A DNA stretch of 42,432 nt from Ruminococcus sp. (GTDB taxonomy: Bacteria; Bacillota; Clostridia; Oscillospirales; Ruminococcaceae): assembly GCA_017437285.1 (NCBI GenBank), contig JAFSBM010000177.1, positions 1 through 42,432 on the forward strand, written 5' to 3'. A program made the position numbers and the translations under genes. Position 1 is the stretch's first letter; the number at the start of each line of letters is the position of its first letter. The notes under the pieces were generated by a model, which was not told where the DNA came from, ran no database searches, and was given only the letters and a program-made list of their open reading frames with translations. Positions 32,493-39,647 of the stretch are shown here, in pieces.

Positions 32493-34919
32493 ATGGAAAA
32501 GTACATTGGCAAGAAGCTTGACGGCAGATATGAAATTACAGAACTTATCGGCGTCGGCGGTATGGCTGAGGTTTACAAGGGCGTAGATGTCATTGACAAT
32601 AAGCCTGTAGCCATTAAGATACTCAAAAAAGAGTATGCGGAAAATGAGGAATTCCTCCGCCGTTTCCGCAACGAATCAAAGGCAATCGCTGTTCTCTCAC
32701 ATCCAAATATTGTGAAGATTTATGATGTGGGATTTTCCGACAAGCTCCAGTATATCGTTATGGAGTACATCGACGGTATCACTCTTAAAGAGTATATCGA
32801 GGAGGAAAAGGTTCTCACATGGAAGGATACGGTTCATTTCGTAATCCAGATTTTAAGAGCATTACAGCACGCTCACGACAAGGGCATTGTTCACCGTGAC
32901 ATCAAGCCCCAGAACATTATGATGTTCAGCGACGGCACTATCAAGGTCATGGATTTCGGCATTGCTAAATTTGCCCGTGAGGAAGGCAAAACAGCTACCG
33001 ACCAGGCTATCGGCAGCGTTCACTACATCAGCCCCGAGCAGGCAAGCGGTGCAGTTACCGACGCAAAGAGCGATATTTACTCAGTTGGTGCAATGATGTA
33101 TGAGATGCTTTCGGGAAGAAAGCCTTTCGACAGCGATAATCCCGTTGCAATTGCAGTTATGCATATGCAGGATATTCCTGAGCGTCCAAGAGCTGTCAAC
33201 CCCGATATTCCCGACGGTCTTGAGGAAATAATTCTCAAGGCTATGGAAAAGGCTCCTGCTGACAGATACAGCAATACAGGGGAAATGATTGCTGATATTG
33301 AGAAATTCAAGGCTAATCCCACAATGACTTTCGGCTATTACCGTGAGGAGGGCGTTGACGATAACGCTGATACACAGTATTATGCAGCAGGTGAAATTGA
33401 ACTTCCTCCTGCTGATGAAGCTCCTGTTACACAGAAGCCTGTTTATGCAGGTACAGCTGTTAATGCAGGTGCAGGCGGCGGAAGATATCCTCAGCAGAGA
33501 AATCAGCCCTACGGCAACCTTGATGACTACTATGACGACTATGAGGATGACGATGATGAAGAAGAAACAGAGCGTACATCTCTTGTAGTGCCTGTACTTA
33601 CCGCAATTATCGTTGTTGTTATTATCGTTGGTGTTATATTCATTTCAATGCTGTTCAAGGATATGCTCCAGGGTTCAAGCCAGACAAACGACTGGTCAAT
33701 GCCTGACGTAGTAGGTTGGGACTTCGAGGAGGCTCGAAACACATACGGTGACAATATCAAGTTCCAGGAGGACGGACAGGAATTCAATGAGGCTGAGGCA
33801 GGTGTAATTATTGAGCAGTCAATCGAACCCGGCAGCCAGTTCAAGAAGGGCGATGTCCTTAAGGTTGTAATCAGTAAGGGTATGGAAACAGAAGAAGTTC
33901 CGGACGTAAAAAATAAGAACGGACAGCTTGCGAAAGCAGAGCTTGAGCAGCTTGATTTCGTTGTTGAAATCAAAAATTCTTCAAGTACCGACGTAAAGAA
34001 GGGCAATGTTATTAAGACAGAGCCTGAGGCAGGTCAGAAAGCACACAAGGGTTCAACAATTATTGTATATGTAAGCCTTGGTGAGGACGCAGGACAGATT
34101 GCTGTTGAAAAATATGTTGGTATGACAGTTGATGAGGCTTATCTCCGTGCAGATTATGCAGGACTTAAGGTAATAACAAAGGGTGCAGCTTCCTATGAGC
34201 CTGAGGGACAGGTAATCAAGCAGTCTATCGACGAGGGCGAAAAGGTTGAAAAGGGTTCAGAAATTGAACTTACTTTCAGTAACGGTAAAAAACCCGACGG
34301 CGAAGTTTCAGTAACTTATGACCTCCCTGCTGAGGCAAACGGACGTTTCGTAATTGCATTTATGGTTCAGAAAGAGGACGGAAGTCCTGAAATTCAGGAG
34401 TCAGGCACATTCTACTGTCCTGAATATGCACAGATTACACAGTCTGTTATCGGTTCAGGTGAAAATGTAAATGTTACTGTAATGGTTACAAATGAAGGCA
34501 ACGACAAGCGTGCCACTATCGGAACTTACAACTTCAACTTTGCAGAAGGCACATATTCTTCTATCTCAGGGGAAGATGTTTACGGTGCATTTGAGGCAAT
34601 CGGAGCATTCCCTGAGCCTGAAACAGAACCGCCAACGGAAGCTCCTACTGAGCAATACGGACCACCTGTGACAGATCCGCCTTCTGACCCTGTTCAGGGA
34701 GTAAACGGTGACTATGTCAATGGTGAATGGGTATGGTACAGCCAGTACAACAACGGCGACTACAAAAACGGTACATGGACTTGGTACAGCCCTGATTATA
34801 ACGGTGAATGGATAAACGGCAGCGAGTGGAAATGGTATGAACCCGACGTTAACGGCTATTGGCAGTTAATAGGACAGGACGACAATGGAAACGATGTTTA
34901 CGATTTCATATGGTATTAA
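32493..34919 (+). CDS. pknB: PASTA-domain Ser/Thr protein kinase (PknB/PrkC type) with aromatic tail
   Basis: This encodes an 808-residue membrane kinase. The cytoplasmic kinase domain (about 10-275) has Lys42 (VAIKIL), the catalytic Asp136 in VHRDIKPQN and DFGIAKF. An acidic juxtamembrane stretch and one membrane segment (about 364-388) lead to three extracellular PASTA repeats (about 405-610), which in the family sense muropeptides or lipid II. A beta-rich region and a Pro/Thr/Glu linker follow. The last 70 residues are rich in Trp, Tyr and Gly, with three copies of an N-G-x-W-x-W-Y motif, which I do not know from standard PrkC proteins. The phosphatase gene lies 50 bases upstream, and rsgA overlaps the end. 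Confidence 0.95.
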   Translation: MEKYIGKKLDGRYEITELIGVGGMAEVYKGVDVIDNKPVAIKILKKEYAENEEFLRRFRNESKAIAVLSHPNIVKIYDVGFSDKLQYIVMEYIDGITLKEYIEEEKVLTWKDTVHFVIQILRALQHAHDKGIVHRDIKPQNIMMFSDGTIKVMDFGIAKFAREEGKTATDQAIGSVHYISPEQASGAVTDAKSDIYSVGAMMYEMLSGRKPFDSDNPVAIAVMHMQDIPERPRAVNPDIPDGLEEIILKAMEKAPADRYSNTGEMIADIEKFKANPTMTFGYYREEGVDDNADTQYYAAGEIELPPADEAPVTQKPVYAGTAVNAGAGGGRYPQQRNQPYGNLDDYYDDYEDDDDEEETERTSLVVPVLTAIIVVVIIVGVIFISMLFKDMLQGSSQTNDWSMPDVVGWDFEEARNTYGDNIKFQEDGQEFNEAEAGVIIEQSIEPGSQFKKGDVLKVVISKGMETEEVPDVKNKNGQLAKAELEQLDFVVEIKNSSSTDVKKGNVIKTEPEAGQKAHKGSTIIVYVSLGEDAGQIAVEKYVGMTVDEAYLRADYAGLKVITKGAASYEPEGQVIKQSIDEGEKVEKGSEIELTFSNGKKPDGEVSVTYDLPAEANGRFVIAFMVQKEDGSPEIQESGTFYCPEYAQITQSVIGSGENVNVTVMVTNEGNDKRATIGTYNFNFAEGTYSSISGEDVYGAFEAIGAFPEPETEPPTEAPTEQYGPPVTDPPSDPVQGVNGDYVNGEWVWYSQYNNGDYKNGTWTWYSPDYNGEWINGSEWKWYEPDVNGYWQLIGQDDNGNDVYDFIWY

Positions 34920-35794
34920 ATGAATCATCATTCAGCGGAATTATATTGAAATGCTTAGGGGGACTCTATACAGTAGAGTCCCCTGACGGCATATTTGAGT
35001 GTAAAGCAAGGGGCATATTCCGCAGCAAAGGGATAAGCCCCTCTGTCGGTGACAGGGTAACTGTCAGCGGCGGAGTAATCTCCGAAATCGGAGAGAGGAA
35101 AAATTATCTCATCAGACCACCTCTTGCTAATCTTGACCAGCTTATTTTTATTGTATCAACAGTCAGTCCCAGTCCGAATTATCTCATACTTGACAAGTTT
35201 ATTGCAATTGCGGAATACAAGGGCATTGAGCCTGTTGTAGTAATTACAAAAACCGACTTAGGCGACAGCAGCGATTTGCAGGCTGTTTACGGCGGCATTG
35301 GCATTAAGGTAATGGAAGTTGACTATTCCGATGAAAGCTCCATAGAAGCTGTAAGAGAACTTCTCAAAGGAAAAATAAGTGCCTTTACGGGAAATTCGGG
35401 AGCAGGCAAGTCAACGCTGCTCAATGCGGTGGATTCAACGCTGAATATTCCCACAGGGGAAATCAGCAAAAAGCTTGGCAGAGGACGGCATACAACACGT
35501 CACGCTGAACTTTACAAGCTTAAAGGCGGCGGATATATAGCCGATACCCCAGGATTTTCCACATTTGAAACGGCTCGCTATGACATAATCCGCAAGGAGG
35601 AACTGGCAGGCTGTTTCCGTGAATTTGAGGGAATTACCGACAATTGCCGATTTCGTGACTGCTCCCATACCTGTGAAAAGGGCTGTGCTGTCCTTGAAGC
35701 GGTGGAGGCTGGGGAAATCCCGAAAATCCGCCATGAAAGCTATTGTGCAATGTATGAGGAAGCAAAACAGCTCAAGGAGTGGGAGTTGAAATGA
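34910..35794 (+). CDS. rsgA: Ribosome small subunit-dependent GTPase RsgA
   Basis: This encodes a 294-residue circularly permuted GTPase that helps 30S maturation. An N-terminal OB domain is followed by the permuted G-motifs: VITKTDLG (G4), GNSGAGKSTLLNAV (P-loop) and DTPGFSTFE (G3). The C-terminal zinc knuckle is CRFRDCSHTCEKGC. An in-frame extension upstream to 34859 lies in the kinase gene; the ATG at 34910 overlaps the pknB stop by 10 bases, and MVLNESSFSGIILK fits the family start. No clear ribosome site is seen, so coupled translation is likely. Confidence 0.93.
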   Translation: MVLNESSFSGIILKCLGGLYTVESPDGIFECKARGIFRSKGISPSVGDRVTVSGGVISEIGERKNYLIRPPLANLDQLIFIVSTVSPSPNYLILDKFIAIAEYKGIEPVVVITKTDLGDSSDLQAVYGGIGIKVMEVDYSDESSIEAVRELLKGKISAFTGNSGAGKSTLLNAVDSTLNIPTGEISKKLGRGRHTTRHAELYKLKGGGYIADTPGFSTFETARYDIIRKEELAGCFREFEGITDNCRFRDCSHTCEKGCAVLEAVEAGEIPKIRHESYCAMYEEAKQLKEWELK

Positions 35795-36423
35795 GTATCT
35801 GCACTATTTTTGCAGGGGGCAGAATCAGCACTACGGATTTTATAAATCCCCGTGAAATCCGAGAAAAAAGCGGACTTATAATTTGTGCCGACAGCGGACT
35901 CCGCATAGCCGAGAGTCTTGGAATTGTTCCCGATTTAATCGTTGGTGATTTCGATTCCTATACGGGGGAATTGCCCGAAGATGTGGAAATTCACAGAAGT
36001 ATTCCCGAAAAGGACGATACCGACACCATTTTAGCGGTGAGGATTGCCCTTGAAAGAGGATACAGGGAAATTCAGCTGTATGGCGGACTTGGAGCGAGAT
36101 TTGACCACAGCTTTGCCAATATTCAGACGCTGATTTTCGCCTATGAAAAGGGCTGTGAAATGACAATCTGTGACGCTGATAATGTGCTTACCCTCCGTGG
36201 AGCAGGGGAGTATGAGTTCCCTTGTAAAAATGACTGGTATTTTTCGATTTTTGCCTTGACGGAAAAGGCTGAAATCGGGGAACTTAAAGGGGTAAAATAT
36301 CCCCTTGAAAATTACGAAATGACAATGGGCTACCCCATTGGAGTGAGCAATGAAATAACGGCTGACAGGGCAGTTCTGCGGATTAATTCGGGAATTGTGC
36401 TTATAATTAAATCAAAAAAATAA
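35791..36423 (+). CDS. thiN: Thiamine diphosphokinase
   Basis: This encodes a 210-residue enzyme converting thiamine to thiamine diphosphate with ATP. The motifs ICADSGLRIAESLG, VGDFDSY, DDTDTILAVRIALE and GGLGARFDHSFANI are intact. AAGGAG (35774-35779) precedes the ATG, whose first four bases overlap the rsgA stop (ATGA). In Bacillus rpe lies between rsgA and thiN; here it is missing. It is the last gene of the run, ending at a terminator. Confidence 0.94.
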   Translation: MSICTIFAGGRISTTDFINPREIREKSGLIICADSGLRIAESLGIVPDLIVGDFDSYTGELPEDVEIHRSIPEKDDTDTILAVRIALERGYREIQLYGGLGARFDHSFANIQTLIFAYEKGCEMTICDADNVLTLRGAGEYEFPCKNDWYFSIFALTEKAEIGELKGVKYPLENYEMTMGYPIGVSNEITADRAVLRINSGIVLIIKSKK

Positions 36424-36449
36424 CGAGTGGATTTCCACTCGTTTTTTTT
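36423..36449 (+). terminator. Intrinsic terminator after thiN
   Basis: An 8-bp stem ACGAGTGG (36423-36430) with CCACTCGT (36435-36442), an ATTT loop and eight T. It overlaps the thiN stop codon. Confidence 0.9.
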
Positions 36450-36465
36450 GCCTGATAAATTTCAT

Positions 36466-36517
36466 GGCATCTCTAAAAACTCGTTTTTTCTCAAAAGGGG
36501 TTTTTAGAGATGCCCTT
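36466..36517. mobile_element. Hairpin-only MITE derivative
   Basis: A perfect 15-bp inverted repeat, GGCATCTCTAAAAAC (36466-36480) and its complement (36500-36514), flanks a 19-base loop. Bases 36483-36517 match the reverse complement of the left end of the MITE at 31502-31536 with one difference. This element is thus both ends of that family joined after loss of the middle, in opposite orientation. It lies between the thiN terminator and the next gene; a TTCACC at its right edge and TATTAT at 36540-36545 are a weak promoter candidate. Confidence 0.65.
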
Positions 36518-36589
36518 CACCAAACAACACGGGAATACATATTATATAAAGCGGTATATCACCGTAATACAACAGGAGGAATAAATTCT

Positions 36590-37447
36590 ATGGCAACCTT
36601 TTATAATCAGGCAACCCTTTCCTACAACGGCAATGTTGCAGGTTCAAATATAACATCGGGCAGAATTATTGAAACTCTGTCTGCCACAAAAAATGCACTC
36701 GTTTCCACTTATACGACAACGGGAGATGTAACCTACGTGATAAGCATTATCAACAGCGGAAATACCGACTGTACAGCGCTTACACTCACCGATAACCTCG
36801 GAAGCTACACTCTCCCCGACGGTACAACTGAAGTTGTACCTCTCAGCTATGTAAACGGTACAGTAAACTATTTTGTAAACGGCATACAACAGCCGTCACC
36901 CGAAGTTACCGACAACGAACCCCTTACAATTACAGGTATCAGCGTTCCTGCACAGGGAAATGCAATTATTATCTATACTGCACGTCCAAATCAGTATGCA
37001 CCTCTTGGAACTGACGCTTCTATAACAAATACTGTAACGGTGGAAGGCTGCATAAACAGCGTTACTGCCGAGGAAACAATCACCTACAGCACAGAGCCTA
37101 TGCTTACTATCAGCAAAGCACTGGAGCCTACAGTAGTTGCAGAAAACGGCACTATAACCTATACCTTTGCAATCAGAAATTACGGCAGCACAGCAACAGA
37201 TTTGTCAGATGATGTTATCTTTACTGACGTTTTCGACCCTGTTCTTAATATCTCAGCTGTAACATTCAACGGAACTCCGTGGACAGCAGGTGATGATTAC
37301 ACCTATGACACTCAGACAGGTGTATTTACTTCTGTTAACGGCAGCGTAACTGTTCCTGCGGCAACCTTCACTCAGGACGAAACAACAGGCGTATGGGCTG
37401 TTGAACCCGGTGTAAGTACACTTGTAATTACAGGAACTTTAGCCTAA
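36590..37447 (+). CDS. DUF11-type beta-repeat protein
   Basis: This encodes a 285-residue Thr/Asn/Val-rich protein with two repeats of the DUF11 kind. One is DVTYVISIINSGNTDCTALTLTDNLG (interrupted here by description only: DVTYVISIIN, then LTLTDNLG). The second contains ISKALEPTVVAENGTITYT and IRNYGSTATDL. DUF11 modules are usually on secreted surface proteins, yet no signal peptide, membrane segment or sorting signal is visible. The reading frame extends upstream into the MITE, but AGGAGGA at 36574-36580 fixes the ATG at 36590. Function unknown; a structural or surface role by another export route is possible. Confidence 0.75.
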   Translation: MATFYNQATLSYNGNVAGSNITSGRIIETLSATKNALVSTYTTTGDVTYVISIINSGNTDCTALTLTDNLGSYTLPDGTTEVVPLSYVNGTVNYFVNGIQQPSPEVTDNEPLTITGISVPAQGNAIIIYTARPNQYAPLGTDASITNTVTVEGCINSVTAEETITYSTEPMLTISKALEPTVVAENGTITYTFAIRNYGSTATDLSDDVIFTDVFDPVLNISAVTFNGTPWTAGDDYTYDTQTGVFTSVNGSVTVPAATFTQDETTGVWAVEPGVSTLVITGTLA

Positions 37448-37516
37448 ACAAAAAACCTGCTCGAAAATGGCTGATACTCTTAACGGAGAATCACCAATCA
37501 ACCGAATAGGACACAA

Positions 37517-37552
37517 ACCCGTGCAGACTTTTGATTTCTGCACGGGTGTTTT
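37517..37552 (+). terminator. Intrinsic terminator after the DUF11-type gene
   Basis: A perfect 11-bp stem ACCCGTGCAGA (37517-37527) with 37537-37547, a 9-base loop and a GTTTT tail. Confidence 0.82.
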
Positions 37553-37831
37553 ATACTGATATTAGCTTCTCAATATATCGCACTTTCATCGACAGGATGC
37601 GCCGATTTCGTCAATATGCACAAAAATATAGTGCAGCGTTATAAACCGCTGATTGTTTCGTTTGAATTGGATTATTCGCATATCGAGATTATCCCGCAAC
37701 AACGTTATTTTCAACTCTTCGCAGAACAAATCGCATGTATCCGATGGCTTCGATAAACCCATATATTTCGGCATATTGCTCATCTTTTGTGCATTTTTTT
37801 CAGCTGCGAATATTTCGTATGTATTGGAATC
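37553..37831. other. Intergenic stretch without a recognisable gene
   Basis: This 279-base stretch lies between the DUF11 terminator and the promoter of the peptide locus. Both strands have short open frames: 37586-37783 on the minus strand, and a plus frame without a start reading FVNMHKNIVQRYKPLIVSFE. None has a ribosome site or a family I can name. It could be a worn gene remnant left at the edge of a transferred segment. Confidence 0.5.
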
Positions 37832-37860
37832 TTGACTTTTTCGTCATGTTGTGCTATAAT
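37832..37860 (+). promoter_or_regulatory. Promoter of the Cys-rich peptide locus
   Basis: TTGACT (37832-37837), 17 bases, and a perfect TATAAT (37855-37860). Transcription would start near 37867, leaving a leader of about 58 bases before the first peptide gene. Confidence 0.75.
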
Positions 37861-37924
37861 ATCATTAATTCTACAGCATAAGCGTTTGCTAGGTGCTGTA
37901 AATAAAAGACAAGGGGTGCTTTTC

Positions 37925-38089
37925 ATGATTACATATGACACAAGCGACTACTCAAAGATGCTCGGCAATATCGCTGTAGAGTCTGTGAACGCAGTTTCTT
38001 GCATGGGACAGTGTACAGGTTGTAAGTGTAGCTGTAAGTGTTCCTGTAGAAACAGAGAAGTAGATACTTTTGAATGGGAGGAATTCTAA
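37925..38089 (+). CDS. Cys-rich RiPP precursor peptide A
   Basis: This encodes a 54-residue peptide. The first 25 residues form a leader with DYSKMLGNI (residues 8-16). The core has seven cysteines at 26, 30, 33, 35, 37, 39 and 41 (CMGQCTGCKCSCKCSC), with Lys, Ser, Gly and Thr as spacers. A short acidic/aromatic tail ends FEWEEF. AAGGGG (37911-37916) is placed for the ATG at 37925. Its stop overlaps the next ATG. A radical SAM/SPASM maturase gene follows, so thioether (ranthipeptide/sactipeptide-like) bridges on the core are likely. A metallothionein-like metal-binding peptide is the main alternative. Confidence 0.85.
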   Translation: MITYDTSDYSKMLGNIAVESVNAVSCMGQCTGCKCSCKCSCRNREVDTFEWEEF

Positions 38090-38247
38090 TGAGCGCTAAT
38101 ATCAACGATTATCTTGAAATGTTTGGAAACATTGACGAGCATAATATGGCTATGGCTAAGTGTGCATGCGTTGCTTGCAATTCTTGTACTTGTGCATGCT
38201 CTTGTCGTGCTGTGCCTGAGTTTGAGGATGGAGAATTAGAATGGTAA
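38089..38247 (+). CDS. Cys-rich RiPP precursor peptide B
   Basis: This encodes a 52-residue peptide that is a diverged copy of peptide A. The leader contains DYLEMFGNI (residues 7-15), matching DYSKMLGNI in A. The core has seven cysteines at 25, 27, 30, 33, 35, 37 and 39 (CACVACNSCTCACSC), with Ala, Ser, Thr and Asn spacers, so the ring spacing differs at the first cysteine while the C-x-C-x-C-x-C end is the same. The tail ends DGELEW. GGGAGG (38077-38082) lies before the ATG, which overlaps the stop of A; the 3' end overlaps the maturase start by 7 bases. Shared leader plus varied core is typical of two precursors served by one enzyme. Confidence 0.85.
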   Translation: MSANINDYLEMFGNIDEHNMAMAKCACVACNSCTCACSCRAVPEFEDGELEW

Positions 38248-39647
38248 GAATATCTCGTTTTACACATGTGTATGATGTCGGAACTGCAGTGGCTCTATAC
38301 CACTCACTTCGAATGAAACCCGTGTATCTTTCACGAGATGTCTATGAGAGCTTGCAAACATGGGTTGCAAGCTCTTGTTGTAATAGGATAGAAGATGCAC
38401 CTGAATCTATTGCTAATGAAGTAGCAGAACTTGCTCGATGGAAGATCCTCACACAAACAGACGATGAGGATGACAAGGTTCTTCGGTTTGTAAAATCAAG
38501 AGTACCTGCTCCAGCGATAAACATTTGCTATTTTATTTTAAGCGAACAATGCAACCTTGCTTGCAAATACTGTTTCCTTGGTAACAATGACTCAAACAAA
38601 CGTCATAATTTTTCATCAGAGAACATGACTGTTGAAACTGCAGATAAAGCTATTGACTTCTTTGTTAAACAAATGAAAGAGTCAGGACTAGATAGTGAAG
38701 AAAACCAAGCCGCTATCATTTTTTATGGTGGCGAACCAATGGTAAACTATGATGTACTCAAATATGTTGCCACAAAAATAAATAGTATGCGGTCTACTGT
38801 TAAATGCTTAAGAAATGCTGAAATGTCAATGGTTACAAATGGATTGCTTCTGAACGAAGAACGCATATTAGAGCTGCAGAAATTAGGAGTTTCTATTGCT
38901 ATATCCATAGATGGTGTTACCGAAGAAGCGAACGCCATGCGTGTAGATGTAGCTGGCAATCCAGTATTTGATCGAATCCTTAAAACACTTAATCAATGCA
39001 AAAAAATAGGTGCGAATGTTTCTCTCTCGGTTACACTAAGTGAAGAAACTGTGAAGGATACGCAAAATGTACTCAAATTGATTGACGAATACGGTATTAA
39101 ATCACTCGGTTTTAATATTATGATGTCTAGTGATACTTTTGTGTTGCCGCAAAGCTATAACGAACAGGCGGCTCAATTCATCATCGATGAATTTGTTGAA
39201 CTCAGAAAAAGAGGCATATATGAAGATCGAATGATGCGTAAACTCAAGGCATTCACTAAAGCACAAGTTTATTTTTCTGATTGTGGTGCAACAGGTGGTG
39301 GTCAAATCGTTATCTCCCCGAACGGACAAGTCGGAATTTGTCATGGATGTTTATTTGATAAGAAATACTTTGTATCCGATATCGAAGATAAAGATTTTAT
39401 TGCGATTAATGATCCCACTTTCATTGAATGGTCAAGATTAACACCATTGAATAATGAAGAATGTTATTCCTGTCCAGCTCTTGGCATCTGTGGCGGTGGA
39501 TGTCCCATAAATGCTATGTATCTCAAGCCTGGAAATTCAATTCATTCCCTTGACGAGCGTTTTTGTGTTCATTCGAAAAAGACACTTGAATTCTTTATAC
39601 ACGATCTTTACAGAGTAATCACGAAGGGCAGTGATTGCGATGAGTGA
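38241..39647 (+). CDS. Radical SAM/SPASM peptide maturase
   Basis: This encodes a 468-residue protein. The N-terminal 90 residues (HVYDVGTAVALYHSL) look like the leader-handling region of peptide maturases. The radical SAM cluster motif is Cys104, Cys108 and Cys111 (SEQCNLACKYCFLGN), followed by IIFYGGEPMVNYD. A C-terminal SPASM domain starts at Cys348 (CGATGGGQIVISPNGQVG) and continues CHGC, CYSC, GICGGGCP and a last FC, enough for auxiliary Fe-S clusters. In the known SCIFF/ranthipeptide, sactipeptide and Clo7bot-type systems such enzymes link Cys sulfur to a carbon of another residue; which bond is made here is not visible. Codon use is AT-rich, with many CAA and AGA codons. Confidence 0.92.
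   Translation: MVRISRFTHVYDVGTAVALYHSLRMKPVYLSRDVYESLQTWVASSCCNRIEDAPESIANEVAELARWKILTQTDDEDDKVLRFVKSRVPAPAINICYFILSEQCNLACKYCFLGNNDSNKRHNFSSENMTVETADKAIDFFVKQMKESGLDSEENQAAIIFYGGEPMVNYDVLKYVATKINSMRSTVKCLRNAEMSMVTNGLLLNEERILELQKLGVSIAISIDGVTEEANAMRVDVAGNPVFDRILKTLNQCKKIGANVSLSVTLSEETVKDTQNVLKLIDEYGIKSLGFNIMMSSDTFVLPQSYNEQAAQFIIDEFVELRKRGIYEDRMMRKLKAFTKAQVYFSDCGATGGGQIVISPNGQVGICHGCLFDKKYFVSDIEDKDFIAINDPTFIEWSRLTPLNNEECYSCPALGICGGGCPINAMYLKPGNSIHSLDERFCVHSKKTLEFFIHDLYRVITKGSDCDE

Noticed and set aside
34859-34909. Upstream extension of rsgA into pknB
   Set aside because: The extra residues do not match the family; the ATG at 34910 gives the normal N terminus.
37586-37783. Minus-strand 65-codon frame before the peptide locus
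   Set aside because: No ribosome site or known family; I treat the stretch as non-coding or a remnant.
37925-38247. Peptides A and B as plain metallothioneins
   Set aside because: Possible by Cys content, but the shared leader motif and overlapping radical SAM/SPASM gene favour modified peptides; kept as an alternative only.
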